Shown here in pieces: positions 1 through 13,150 of a stretch of DNA of 64,000 bases. Made by a program: the position numbers and the translations under genes. The stretch is from Acanthaster planci. Taxonomy: Eukaryota; Echinodermata; Asteroidea; Valvatida; Acanthasteridae. The stretch lies in assembly GCF_001949145.1 (NCBI RefSeq), contig NW_019091363.1, positions 1,180,387 to 1,244,386 of the forward strand. The letters are read 5' to 3'. Numbering within the stretch: the stretch's first letter is position 1; each line of letters begins with the position of its first letter. Under the pieces are notes generated by a model, which had not been told where the DNA came from, did not search any database, and saw only the letters and a list, made by a program, of their open reading frames with translations.

Positions 1-3000
1 ATCTATAGTCTCTCGCAGCCCGAGGAAAATCCATACAAGACTATACACTGGGAGTGCAGCAAGGATGTTTCGAAAGCGCGTTAAAAATTCAGGAGGTGCC
101 TTGTTGTTCGCGGGCCAGGACCGGTTTTTTGATTGACTCATCCAGTCGAATGAGGGACTGTGGTTACTCGGCATCGCACCGTTACAAATCTGTCTGAAAA
201 ACATTACTTGCTCAAAGCAACAGTTCGCGATTTTAAACTTGGTCTCGGAACCGAAACGAACACAGGCACAATTAGCGTTTTATAGCAGGCTCTAAGAAAT
301 AAACTTTGTCTAGTCCTTGTCATTGAGTAACAAGTGCCCCCCCCCCTTAATCGCATTTTATTTGCCAAACCACATGTTGTTGGCTGTGGGTTCAAACGAT
401 CAAGTCTTGTCTGATGAAACCATGCTGTCCAACAAAGTCGCCAAATCACACGTTGTGTTTCGTGCAGATGATTGTTAATTTGTCCCGCCGAGTTTCCAGA
501 GCGCATCTTTCGGAGGGGGAGATCGATGCGACATTGTCGCGAGCCTTTAACCGGTGGACAGATCGTTAAACTCTCCACAGAGTCTTGTCTTGGATCGATG
601 GGCCATGCCATAGACGTCTTTTAAAAAAAAAAGTCTGAAACCTTGCGAAAGGTACAGGGTGCTGATGGCAAGTGCATTTAATCTCTTCTCTTGGGATGCA
701 TTAATTGAAAGCTGATAGAGGAAATGGGGTGAGATAAAACGTACCTGCAACACGGGGAAGGGCCTGCTCTAGAAGGTGTGGTGGCAGAAGGCTATTATTG
801 TAAGTGCAAGGGGTGTTTCCAGCCCCCCGCCACACACATACAAGTACCCGTTTCCATATCCAGGAAAAAAGTGCAACTCACTTCACCTAAAAATGGTAAA
901 ACTTCAACCATTTGAATCACATTTGCTAAATGCCCAGCATGGAATAAATCTAACTGAGTTTTTTCCCATGAGTTTTGGAAGGGGGTGGTGAAATCAACAG
1001 TCATTAACATACTTAATGGTCTACCGACATTAATGCCCGAAATAAGTTTCATCCAGCCTTGAGGATTGGGCAAAATGACAAAAGTCTTAAACTACACATC
1101 CCTTATGCCCGTACTGACTGTTTTAAATATTCGTCCGTAAACTAAGCTAATGAGTGGAATTGTCTACCTGAACATGTGATCCAGTCTACATCTTCGGATA
1201 TGTTTAAAAACTCTCTCCTTTTTTTATTTGTTTTATCTTGCTTTCTACTTTAAAATGTTTTTGTTGTTCGGCATTTTTCCTTTTTCTTGTGCAAACTTCT
1301 CATATTTTTAGAGTTTATCCTTGAATGTGGTATATCTTGAATACTTTTCCTAGTTTCTACTAACTACTGGTTTTATGTATTCTTTTTTTCGTTTTAACTT
1401 TTGAATTTAACGCATTTGCATCACAACTTTTGTTTCATTTCTTTCCTTTGTTAATTTTATCTCTTTGTTGCTGATTTTAATCCTTTCTTGTATACATATA
1501 TTTATATATTTGTAACATTTACTCGTTCTGTTTATTGTTTACCCGGGAAGTGGTTTGAGATGGACTTACGGTCTCTGCACAACCCTTGGCATGGTCAGAA
1601 ATAACTAATAAAATGAAAACCAAAGTTGAGAAACACCCACGGGACCCACATGTTTGGGCATCTGTGTTTTCACAGAACTCAAGCACGCTCTTCTCTTTTG
1701 TCTTTGCCCTTGAAGCGCTCCATTTTTGTCCGGGATGAAAGCTGCTATTGTCGGTGCTTTCGACATTAGAGCTGAATGGGAGAATGTGCAACGTGGCATG
1801 ATTACTAACCCATTAATCATGTCAAACGGTCATGTATAGCAGAAGGGGTGTGTCCAGGACATGAACTGCGTTGATGTTCCGTGAACACGTGCAGCCGTCA
1901 GCATGCATCCAAGGGGAGACTTCAGGCATGGAGACCTTGAGGGGTGCACATGGCCCGCAATGGCCCCAGCGAAACTTTGGGGTCCGATAAGCACGCAGCT
2001 GCAGAGCGAGTCGATCGGCTGAGTTGCGTCTGCATACCCTTCCGAATTGTCCTCCGTTGCGGTCTTCAAATACCAGTCCACGTGGAAGTTAGTCGCATTT
2101 GCTCAGAAACCGTTAGATTTTTTATATTTGAACGAACAAAATGTCTGTGTCATAATTCTTCTGTGGTCTTACAAAGCCGGGGGCCGATGTGTCACGTGCT
2201 TGTCAATCCATTCCATTCTGAAAGAGGCAATAACCAAAATGGGTCATCCTGTAAATCTGGGGTCCAACGTGTGACATTTTTCCGTCCCTGTTAAACGCAA
2301 CTTTTTAATTTGACAGGGGATATCACTGAAAATGACATAAAACCATTTATATATAAGCTCCACTCCCAGTTAGAGTCCTGCAGTCTCCTGCAAGAAGGAC
2401 AGAGTACACTGTTCCAAACATCAAGTTATTCCCCGGTTCTTCTCAGAACCACACATACTCAAGAAAGAGATTGATACGTGGTGCAACCGCAATCATTTTA
2501 CTCATCTAGTTTCTTTCACCGGGAAAACCTTCAAGTCTTATCATTTTTTTATTTGTTTGGCAAGAAGCTTGGAGTAGACTTATTGACTCTTGGAAATTAA
2601 AGAATGAGTTTTAGACATAAAAAAATTCTACGCGAGATGTAAAAGGGATGGGAAAAATTGGACCCGAAGTTTATAGAATCATCCAGACACTGGCTTTATT
2701 AATACCTTTTAGTGTCGACCCCCCCCGCAAATAATCATTTGCAAACGCTGAGAGAAATATTACATCAGCCAAATTAGCTAAATGAAGTCCGGAATGGATT
2801 GTTTCTGTTTGTGGTTGGCATTGATATTAAGCACGTGGCTCGACCTTTTTTTTGTCTGGGGCAATTCGTTGTTTTATGAACGGAGTTGTTTGGGAGATTT
2901 CATGCGAGCAATGTAGGTCATGCATGGGGGGCTACGTTTGCTAACACGCGGAGGGTTCCGTAGGAGGAGAGAGGCCCACGTCCTTGCTGCCGGCCACGCG

Positions 3001-6000
3001 CGCTGCTGCTGGCCTTGGCTGTGCGTCGACGAACACCCAAGGTTTTTCCTCTAAATATACAACATGCGATTTATTATTTAGTCATTTTGGTGAACGTATC
3101 GGCCCCAATTCTTTGCCCAAGAGAACGGACAATATGCATAAACGGAGAGCTCCAGGCGCAGTTCTGTGAATCTGCGATTGAGCTTTTTTCTGCCCAAACT
3201 GAATATAGCCTACTCAAAAAGAACAAACAAACAAACAAACAAACAAACACACCAACAAACCAAAAACAGAAACAAATAATCCTTGCAGCCCTTACTTTTA
3301 TTCATAGTCACCTAATTTGTTGGAAAATTCAGGATTCCCACACCATTTGAAATATCAGTCTTGATTGTTCAACTGTGTACATTATGCCCTCCTACGTGCT
3401 CTTGTTTGATTTCGGTAGGTCCTTGTTAAATACATTTCAAAAAATTCACAATGGAACCGAGTACGTCGTTCCTCTTTCACATGCTTTTTAGACTTCATCC
3501 GGTACTGGTGAAGCATTCCTGCGTCGGGGATGGCACGGCTAGCGAGCCGATGACTCGAACCGCTCAAGGCGTGTATACTCGTCGGATTACTCCGGCCAAC
3601 GTCCTCTCTATACACCCGTGCCGTACTGGTGTGGTAGATGGGCGCTTGATTGCAACACCGGCAGCACCCGAGGACGGATACAGTTACATTCGAGAATTTC
3701 CAGAGAGGTTTTAGAGCAGTGGATTATCCCGTTTTAACCGGTACGATATCGGAGAAGCATGTGGTCCAATTTACATGACCACCGGCAGATCACGATGTAC
3801 CAACTGACAGCTGCTGGTATGGCTTTCTCGTGGACTACCTGAATAAGATTAGGCAAGCCAATGCCTCAATGTTTCCGCCCTGAGATGCAAGCTGACAGTT
3901 TCTCTTGCAAGGGTGACTGTATTTTTTTAAACACTTTTCTCAGCATAACCCAAAATGTAAAATTTCATTGAGAATGTAACATCTTTCTCTTTATAGACGG
4001 AAAGACCGCTGAGAGTGTTTGAGAAAACATACATGGGGCATTATTTTAGTTAGAGCAATTAAGGCCCCGAAGTTTGTTTTATACATGAAGCTCTCAGGCT
4101 CTAGCAAAGGAAATGATACATACCGAACAAATTCCAAATTCAGGAGGCTTATTAGGACCTGAAAGCAAATTGACATTTGAGTCGAAATACGGCTGATCCA
4201 TGCACTCATTGCTCTGGCTTGGCGAAGTGGCCAAATGTGGCCGGGAACGCGCGCATTTGTTGCTAGACGGGGGTCTCTCAAGAACGAAGTGCGTGACCCT
4301 CGATAAGAATTGTCAAGTCGTGTTTGACCGAAATAATGAAGTCTAGCCGTATCGTGACAACATACTGCTGCCATTGCAAGCCTAGAAATGATACCACTTG
4401 ACAAGAAAATGCATAAATTGATACGAACCGTTTCTCGTGTTATTCGGTCTACAATGAGACTCGACTTACATGACTTGCTGTATACACACTAGCAAGTCCA
4501 CCCACGCTTCGATACGTCGATCACGCTAACTCTTCTATTCATAAATATTTCAGCATCTGGTCGGCTTCCCATCGCGTGCCGCAGCGTGTGGCTTCGTCGT
4601 GTCCCCGTCTCCACCGTTCATCTTGTACTAGAGGCTAAGTATCGGAAAAGTACCTAAAAGTATGAGCAAGGTGCACAAGGAAATAACGGAGGATTAATAC
4701 ACACCGATGTGAATTGAGTACATCTTGCCATTTATAGACTCTATAGGGAAAATGAGATAATGTGTACCGCGTGATTTATTACGGAGAAAAGAAACGAAAA
4801 ATTTCACCAAGAAAACCACCGGAGAGGTCCATGGAGTTGACGAATAGGAACAATAAAGAAAGAACGGAAGAAAGAAAGGCTACGCTGGCAACATGGTTGC
4901 TTAGTAACCTGTAATGGTGAACGGAGGACGTCAAAGATTCTTCGTTTTCAACAAGCCAGTCCCGTATTTCAAAACGACAGGGTCATTCGAGAACAAAGCA
5001 CGCTACGAGCGAGCTCAGTGTGTGTATTCAAGTCGGCATAGACGGCCCTGCTGACTCGGTCGGCCCTCACGCGCGCGCATTGCCATTGCTCCGAAGCGCT
5101 TCATTATTGTGCATGAGCTGTTGAAATACCGAACCGGCTGGCTGCAGGAGCGTTTATCATTCTCAAATGACGTTGTGCCGTGCAAAGAACGAATCATTTT
5201 TACGGTAACGTTGACCATCAAAGCACTGGGAGATCGGGTTATTAAAGAGGCATAAAGAGGCACTGTGCCTCAGGCGAAAGACAAATCGGGGGCTTTGATG
5301 AAACGCCCTAAGCCCTTCAGGAATTGCCGCGATTGTGCCGTAACACCAACACTCATCCACGCACAAGAAACGTTTTAGTTTCTCCCTTTCGTTAGAAAAG
5401 CTTCCAACTATAGATTATTCGTACAGTTTTCTCCAGCTGATACACTTTTGCATCAACACGAAATGAGGGGCGTGGAGTAAGCCCAGGAGCAGTGGTTCCT
5501 CAGTGGGCCACCATGGAACACTTCATCCAACCATGGCTGGAAGACGGGGGTGGGTGGCAATTACTACATCAGATAGATGGGATACCTCACAGTAAAGACA
5601 AGAGAACAATACAAGAAAAATAAAATACCGTAAACCCAAACCGAAACATAACACAGCAAAGACACCCCTAAAACAAAACTAAAAAATTACTTCTGGAAGA
5701 TTTGACAAGGACGCATAAAGGACGGATGGTGTTTGGCAGATCGTCGTGAACTTTAAAAGATAACGCCAATATATGACAAAGAAGGTGATTGATTGTCATC
5801 AACGATCAAGACAACGCGTGGAGCTGAACGATGCTCACTCAAGCCATGGTGGACGCCGTGACGCGGCCCTTTGATATCCCGCCGAGTAGGCAAGGACAAA
5901 CGCTGGTGCAGTAACCTCGTTCAAGGTCACTAACGACAACAAACGACGGGGAACCTCGTAAAACTTACCCTTATTGCCTTCAATATTCATCAAGAGCACT

Positions 6001-7224
6001 CTCCTAACCACATTATCATGATTAACCTTTATTTGGACTGCCATATAAATCAAATCGAATTGAATGGACCAGACGGAAAACGCATCTTTTAACACCATCG
6101 CCGCGAAGAACGGCTGTCAAGTGGAAATTTTTAACAGCGAAGCGCCCGAAGGAACAGAAATTGTGTGAGTGGACTAGAACGCTGTGAACTTCGCCATATA
6201 CTAACATGTAGCACGTGGCAATTAGAAAGAAACAACAGAAAACGGTAGCTACTTCAGCATATCCGGCTTACAACTGGGCAAAAGTTGTAATGCAATTGTA
6301 ATAAGAGATCACGTGGTTCAACTTTACTTCAAACAGAGCTCTGATACGAATAAAGACCGAGTTATTATTCAGAAAAAAAATGGGCTAGGATAAAAAGGAC
6401 GGATGGGTGAGAACTTGTAAGGGAAAACAGACCAAATTTGGGAAACAAACAAAAATCTTTGCGTTTGGAGGGCGACATGTTTGACCTGTCGCCAAAGAAT
6501 CACATTCCCCCGGCTCCGTAGCTTGTGAAATAAAATGGCGTGGCTGTAACTCGCAAACGATGATTGCCCAGCTTGGCCCAAGTTCCACCTTCAGTTCCTT
6601 CCAGTTCTGTGGGAAAAGAAAAACAGCTGGCACGTCTTCCCTCAGAACAAACTGATAACTGTAACATGCTGTTCCTCACCAAACCAGTTCAACAACACCA
6701 TTGTGATGAAGTTCCTGTGCTTTTTCGAAAGCTTCTTTAATTAACCTGCTGAAACTTGTCGGTGTCGCTTTGTGGCACTTTTCTTTCACAAAAAAGAAGC
6801 ACCGCGTTTTACCCTTTTTTACTTCCGAAATTTAGAGAATGAGACGGCCTCATTAATGTAACCCCCTCTACAAAACGATACATCTGTAATTGAGTGGATT
6901 AATAATGCGGGCGGTTGCAAACTTCGCAGCAGCTGGAATACCGATCAGTAATGAGTGGAAGCTTTTATACACCAATAATTGTATAGCGCAGATAGGAGGC
7001 GGCATATCGCCAAACGGGGCTCCTGCCATTTCTTTTGGTATGGCCCAAGCCATCCCCGCTCGCTCTGAGAGGGTACCGCGGCAAAACTGTTGCTGGGATA
7101 TGTCAAGCCCCGCTGCAGGCGAAAGCGGGCCTGCAATGGACGCCATTGCGTCCAATTAGTCACGCCTCGGTAAACAAGTTTTTTCTCCCTGTGAAAAACA
7201 CCAGCCCACAAAATTGTCTCTCAA
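1..7224. other. Gene-poor region, nothing coding recognised
   Basis: I see no exon-like frame with flanking splice signals or a known domain. A (CAAA)n tract and several poly-C/poly-A runs are present. A TATATAAG at about 2348-2355 followed by an initiator-like TTAGAGTC could be an isolated promoter, but no coding frame follows. Confidence 0.5.
3222..3260. repeat. (CAAA)n microsatellite
   Basis: Seven or more CAAA/ACAA units, degrading to ACACACCAACAAAC at the right. Confidence 0.9.
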
Positions 7225-7985
7225 ATGAATATGAAGCCCTTTGAAGAAAATACTCGGGAAAATCTAATTTGTTGGAAAAACCTGTATTTTACACAGTTTG
7301 ACTACTGTGATCTGGTTGGGGGCAAAACTGCTAAAACACACTTGCACCGTCTCAAAAACTGGGCTGGACTTGTTATTTTGACGGCCCCGCAAAGCATATC
7401 AAGTTTAGACGGTTATAACAAGTTGGGATGGAATAGCTTACAAGTTTTAGATGTGAAAATCATCTTAATGTAATGCTGCATAAATGTTTAAGTGGCACAG
7501 CTCCGGCTTACCTTAGTAGTAAGTTTTCTTATGTCAGTGATCAACACTCCTACCGAACTAGACAGTGTGTAGCAGGGAATCTTTGCCTCCCCATGTCCCA
7601 GAACAGAATTTGGTGAGATAATCTTCCAATTCCGGGTAGTCTAATCTTGAAACAAACTACCTTTGCCATTAAAGGAGCCTTTTTCAACAAGTTTAAACGT
7701 TTTAAAAAGCTTCTCTCCCAATGCCTGTACACGTAACTGCTAACTGCTCCTCTGTACTGTCATTGGTAGTCCTTTTCACCTGTTCGTCCTTAACGTGTTT
7801 GCATATTTTGTAATATCTCCTCTAAAGATTAGTGATTATTTCCGGTGATTTTTTAAATTGTCTATACTTAATTTTATTTTTTCCTAGTATCTTTACACCT
7901 TTAAGTATTGTTAACTGGGACCTGTGACGGAGAACCGATTTTATAAACTGAATGGGTTCCCCAGTATAAATAATAAATAAAATAA
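7225..7985 (+). mobile_element. Decayed non-LTR retrotransposon tail (CR1/L2-like reverse transcriptase C-terminus plus 3'UTR)
   Basis: The frame at about 7290-7472 reads FDYCDLVGGKTAKTHLHRL and ends with LGWNSLQVLDVKIILM. This matches the thumb/C-terminal region of Jockey-superfamily reverse transcriptases (FDYCxxVWGN, LGWxxL). After a stop, the next frame from 7473 continues the family pattern: SGTAPAYLSSKF, SDQHSYRTRQ, NLCLPMSQNRIW, then FFNKFKRFKKLL, ending near 7736. At least one frameshift and several stops make it non-functional. The following 250 bp are an AT-rich 3'UTR ending in a TATAAATAATAAATAAAATA tail at about 7965-7984. The polymerase core and endonuclease are absent, as expected from 5' truncation. 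Clade assignment is by motif memory. Confidence 0.8.
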
Positions 7986-10900
7986 GACAATTTGGACGAT
8001 GACTTGAGTGACGACTGTGTGACTTTGACAACCAATAGATTACAAAAATAATTGAATCAAAACGAGTAGATTCCGGATAGTTGTATAATGATAAGCGAGA
8101 CCAGATGACGACACTGACAGCGATGACGACAGCGAGGATAGTTAGAATGCAACAACAACGCTAATATAGATAATAGACAAGGTAATTTATTGTAATTTTT
8201 TAATAAAAAATATTGCTAATTTGTGGCTCTGGCATGCAGTCATCAGATGTTATATCTCTTTCTTCAGCAACAAACTTTGCTTTGAGTTAGAACTTATAAA
8301 GGTCGAAAACACTGCAAGAAAATGTGCTATGGGCTGGGGATAAGGGGGTGAATTTGTTGTCACAGATGTGGTGTGAGCATCGGTGGCTCTGAATGGAATA
8401 AAGGGGGTATCATGGAACAGTAATCCCCCTTTACATTTTGTAGAGTGTTGGAAGAACAGAGATTAAATTTACCGTGGACAAAGGAGCTCCCCGGGGGCCG
8501 TATTCAGGGGGTTCACGGCCAAGACGGGCCGGCAACTCCCGACGGCATTTGATATTCATGGCGTTCTCGCCTATTAGAAGCCGGACATAGACACCGGCCG
8601 GTGGTCGGGGGGGACTGTCTGGCCTTCCTGGTGCGGTGCTTAAGCCCAGGGTAACACAATGCTGACATTTGCTGCATTTGGAGGAATTAGCGCCATTAGG
8701 AGGTATCACCAATGAATGTTTTATAAAGATTTTTTGAGTACATGAAATTAATCCAAGGAAATTTAAATTAACGACATGTGGTGTTGATATTTAAGATGTA
8801 CTCTGGTGTGCAGAACTCATACGCTGAAGCAGAGTTGTTCTGGCTTCGAGCGCCAATTAAAACTTCCAGACTCGATATCAATCTTACTCCGAACCGAGAA
8901 AAAAACCGCAAAAACAAAACAGCCTAAATTAATTCACAAATCTACCAATCAGATTTGAAATCTTCTTGGCTCAAAGGCAAAACTACAGAAATGCAAAAGG
9001 TCAAAGACATTGCAGACACTGCGTCTTTATGTTCACGATATTGTTCCTGCGGGGTCGTGGATTACAGTCTCCAAGTGGTAGGGTAATGATAAAAACCCAC
9101 TATGGCAGCAACTGCTGGGACGACGAGGGAATTACTCAAGAAATAACCTGGAATCCTCCTAGTGCACAAAATTCGAAAAGCGGATACAGAAGCAATGAAA
9201 TATTTCAATTATTGTATACCCCACTGACTAATGAAAGCTGTTCTGGAGGCTTTGACCATTACGACTGCATCGGTGTTTGCCATAGAGCCTTCTATCTACT
9301 ATATTCTGTATATATATATATGTATGTGTACGACATGCAAGCCCCCAACTTGGCAAACACCTAGTTTTGGAAGGATGTCACCCCGAATTGTAAAACAAGT
9401 GCTGTAGAATTAATTTTAATTTAATTCACATCTCCCCGGCGCAAATCCATCTTTGAAATAGAGTGCTGTAGAAATTCTCAAGATTATTGGCGGTGGACGA
9501 TTAAAACAGGTTTACCATCATCCAGGGAAAATAAAGGAACTTTCTGTGAACTGTAGCAGCCTCGTGCCGAAAGAATTGTCCCTGTGTTATTTCATCGGAC
9601 GTTATTGGAAGGGTTTTCCAAGTAAGGCTGTCTGGCATTTGAGCAAAAGAGATTCTCGCGGCACCAGGAAAGAAACGAAAACTTAATCCTTCTTAATCCG
9701 TGTTAGAAAAAAAAATCTCCCTCCAAACTGTCGGTACTTATCGATAATTCATGCCAGCGCGCGCGGTACTTTTTGGCGACGCTGCAGACTTTTAGCGTGT
9801 GCAGCGAAGCAGCGCATCAAGAGACTACCCGGGAACTCGAGGAGAATACCCGCTGCCTGCGGGGGTTTAGATCTCTTAAAGTGCATCACCAAAGAGTCTT
9901 GTTCTCGTGTAAACTTATACCAGATTGCAGTTGTTATCAAGTTTAAGACCCTTGACACAGGGGCGATTCCGCTCCGCACATGTACACTTTAAATTCAATA
10001 ATTTTAGTGTGTGAAACATATCCTATGATAATACATGTACCAATAGTGCGCGTACATTTGAATGTAGAAATGTAGGAGACCATCGTCCTCTACTGTTGAT
10101 ATACACGAGAACTCGGCAATAGATTGTATTACCAATGCCTGTTGTCGTTTTGTTTTTCTTTTTGGGAGTTCACAAGGAACAAATTGATGGAGGTTTCAAT
10201 AAAGCAAGTCAAGTAGCAAATGCCAATATACTTTAGTTTTCATCCAATTTACTTTATTGACAATATTCGCGTAATGAGTTTCGGATGGAGGCACTGCTCG
10301 CTACGTTTTCAGCATCCCCAGTGACGATGTCTACACATCCATCACACCCAAAAATTGCCTTTTAGACGCATGGTATGCAATCCACATAATTACATGGCCC
10401 AGTTGCAATCGACGGAGACAGCTCTAATGTCTCCCAAAGTATATCTTAGGCATCGTGCCTTCTAATGGTTTCTGGCGGACTCGCCTGTTGCTGGCCTTAA
10501 TGACGCATTTACCAAATGAGGCGTTTTGCGTACCAAATTCGACCCTATCTTATTCGATTCCATTCCATCTGCCACAGAAAAAGGCACGGTCATTCCCGTT
10601 CTGCGTCCTCCCTAAATTAATATGATCGAGGAAGAGGCGGCGCTTCGGAGGAAGTGGATGAAGGTGGGTTCCATAGTCCGGCATGTGCCAGTAACATTAA
10701 GGTTTAGCCGACTGACATTTTTGTGTGTGTTGTCGTTTGTTGGCTTGCTTGTTTGTAGCCCTTTAATTTGTTTTTCCTTCTGTTTGTTTCACTTGTGAGA
10801 TACAAAGTCTACACCTCACAAGTTAGCATTGATAAAACAGTTTGGGGATTGTGGTCAGGCACTGTTTGGAAAGACATGTGGAAGTAATTTTAAGCAATCC

Positions 10901-12235
10901 CTTGACTTAGGATTAAGAAAATACCACCTGACCATTCTGCGCCTATTTTTTTAAGGAAAACTGCCAACTTAAAAACAAAACTTTATACCTATTTTTTTTA
11001 TATACCATGCCCCATAGCCAGTCACTGGCTTGTGTGTTTAATTGATAAATACATGTAACTTCAGTCTGTTTTATAGCGTGACTTTGTTTGACCATTTGGC
11101 CGTGGCAACATTTCACACAACTGTCACTCCGATGAGTGAACAAAGAAACGTTTTGCCCTGCTTAGCAAATCCGCCAGTTGGCAAAAATATCGTGCTACCC
11201 TTCAATCTCCTCCATTCCCATTTCTGCTTCGAAGTTTTGTTTACTTTAGTCTGTGTATAGCAATGCAAGGCCATCCTTCCCATGAATAGTTGCTGGGTGC
11301 TTTCTGCACTACAGCATGAAATCGAATTTCAGGTTCAGATCATTGGCTAGCGCCGAGCTGGACACACAGAGGGCACAATTTTTCTAGCAACGGAGGCTCC
11401 TTTCGTAGTAACTGCGCAACAGTAGTTGACGAACGACTATGAAACGCAAGCGTTGCAGTCGCATCGCTGCCAACAAAACGAACACTCCCAACCAACGTGG
11501 CAATTTTCAACCGATTAGGGGGTGCTCCTGGTCCGGGGCGGATAGGTACGGTAGGCAGGGTGACTTTGGCCCATGCACGTACGAAAGATTCGGAACGCAC
11601 AGGAATACCATAGTGGCAGTACATTATCATAGCTTCGTACAGTTTAACACCCAATCAAAATGTGGGGCTGCTGCGCTAACTAGCTACATTAAATAGGTGC
11701 TAGGACACAGGTTAGAGAGAGGATGGAGCGCTGGTGACGATTGTCAACGGAATATTTTAATCTGGCATCAATTCAGATGAATACGTAAGAAGAGATTGTA
11801 GACAAACGGTCCATTCTCGGAAGAATGTTTAAAAGAATATTTGAAACACGAGGACCTTCAATCCATCTAACATACTGTTGGTGACCTCCGGCCATTCTTC
11901 CGGACCAAAGTATGACCACCTTCTCTTGGATGGGTTGAAGTGTACTGCGCCATCAATATTGCATGGCGTCTCCATCAGTAGAAGGTCTTGCGTTTCTACC
12001 TGGAGAACAGCTTCGATCACGTGTAACGGATGGCAACTGAGTGCTCTCAACCAAGTGCCACTTGCTCGCATTTCAAACGCTGACTCCTGTTTCGCTTTTG
12101 TTCTTTACTGAAGGACGTGCTTAACGCACCTTATAAATTATGGACGCTAATTGGTGGCAGTGTCAGAAGCTTCAAAGACGTACGGGAACTTCTTATTTTT
12201 ATTATTTTGCCAGTATTATCATTTCAAACAATTTT
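7986..12235. other. Gene-poor region between the LINE relic and the G/T array
   Basis: No recognisable exon. A GC-richer patch at 8470-8700 carries a 93-codon antisense frame with CSKCQHC, but it has no recognised domain and no clear splice context. It contains dispersed repeat copy A. Confidence 0.5.
11356..11535. repeat. Dispersed repeat, copy A (copy B at 56500-56660)
   Basis: Shared blocks in the same order and orientation as copy B: AGCTGGAC, GAGGGCACAATTTT, GAGGCTCCTT, GAACGACT, CATCGCTGCCAACAAAA, GAACACT, TTTTCAACCGATTA and GGGTGCT. It encodes nothing recognisable; family unknown. Confidence 0.6.
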
Positions 12236-12500
12236 GAGGAGTTGGTTTGGGTTAGTTTTGTTTGGTTGGTATAGGTTGCGTTGTGATGGGTTTGATTGGG
12301 TTTGGGTTTTGCTTGGTTTGGTTTGGTTTAGTTTGTTTGGCTTGGTTTGATTTGGTTTTGGCTGTGTTAGGGTGGGTTGGGGTAGCTTTAGTTGGGTTGG
12401 ACTAGTTTAGGTTTGATTGGGTCGGTTTGGTTTGGCTAGGTTGAGTTGGATTAGGTTTGGTTGGGTTGTATGAGATTGTTTTGCTTCGCTTTGGTTTGGT
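12236..12500 (+). repeat. G/T-rich degenerate pentanucleotide array (GGTTT/TTGGT), left part
   Basis: About 265 bp are made of variants of GGTTT and TTGGT, with very few A or C on the + strand. The array continues at 13017-13150 and is split by an inserted element. It is imperfect, so it is probably an old expanded microsatellite and not telomeric sequence. Confidence 0.85.
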
Positions 12501-13016
12501 CAGAGTTGTAATGACTCGAGTTTGTGACTCGACTCAAGTCTGACTCGAGTCAAAATTTTTGCGACTTGAATCGACTCGGGTTCCAACGGGCAAATGACTC
12601 GACTCAAATCACTGCAAGCAAATGACTCGACTCGAGTCCCTCATCTCAAGACCTGACCAGAGTGAAGTCAATAAGACTCGAGTCCAGAACACAAAGGCAA
12701 ACAGTTTAAAAAAATCTATTCGCAATGACTTACGGTGCCAGTTCATGATATTCATGCGTTACGATCATCAGAGTAAGTTTTAATTTGACCGTAATGTAGA
12801 AAATCAGAGGTAACTTTTTAAAATGCCAAAAATGATTTTCTATTTCTTAGGTTTTTATTTATAGTTTTGTTTACAAATATTGGCAACTCAAATTCACTCG
12901 AGCTACATACTTGGCTCGACTCAACTCGACTTTTATTGCCTAATGACTCGACTCGAGTCACTAGGTTGCAATGACGAGACTCGAGTCACAAAAATTAGTT
13001 ACTCGTTACAACTCTG
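12501..13016. mobile_element. Non-autonomous hAT-like DNA transposon inserted in the G/T array
   Basis: The ends are inverted: CAGAGTTGTAATGACTCGAG at the left and the reverse complement of TTACTCGTTACAACTCTG at the right, sharing CAGAGTTGTAA. A second shared block, TTGTGACTCGAG, lies further in. The copy is flanked on both sides by GGTTTGGT (12493-12500 and 13017-13024), an 8-bp direct repeat as hAT transposases make, although the host array itself contains this word. Both ends carry many GACTCGACTCGAGTC-type subrepeats, and the middle (about 12690-12890) is AT-rich and unique. No transposase frame is present in these 516 bp. Confidence 0.82.
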
Positions 13017-13150
13017 GGTTTGGTTGTGTGACTTGATTTGGTTTGATTAGGTTTAGTTTTGGTTAGTTTGATTTATTTTCTTTTCTTTTGCTTGGTTTGG
13101 TTTGGTTGGGCTTGATGGTTTTGTCTTGGTTGTTGTGTTGGTTTGGTTGG
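13017..13150 (+). repeat. G/T-rich degenerate pentanucleotide array, right part
   Basis: Continuation of the GGTTT/TTGGT array after the inserted element. It becomes more irregular and ends near 13150. Confidence 0.8.

Noticed and set aside
8431-8712. Antisense frame with CSKCQHC as a zinc-binding exon
   Set aside because: No complete metal-binding pattern, no splice context and no recognised family.
12236-13150. G/T array as interstitial telomeric repeat
   Set aside because: Units are GGTTT/TTGGT variants, not TTAGGG, and are too irregular.
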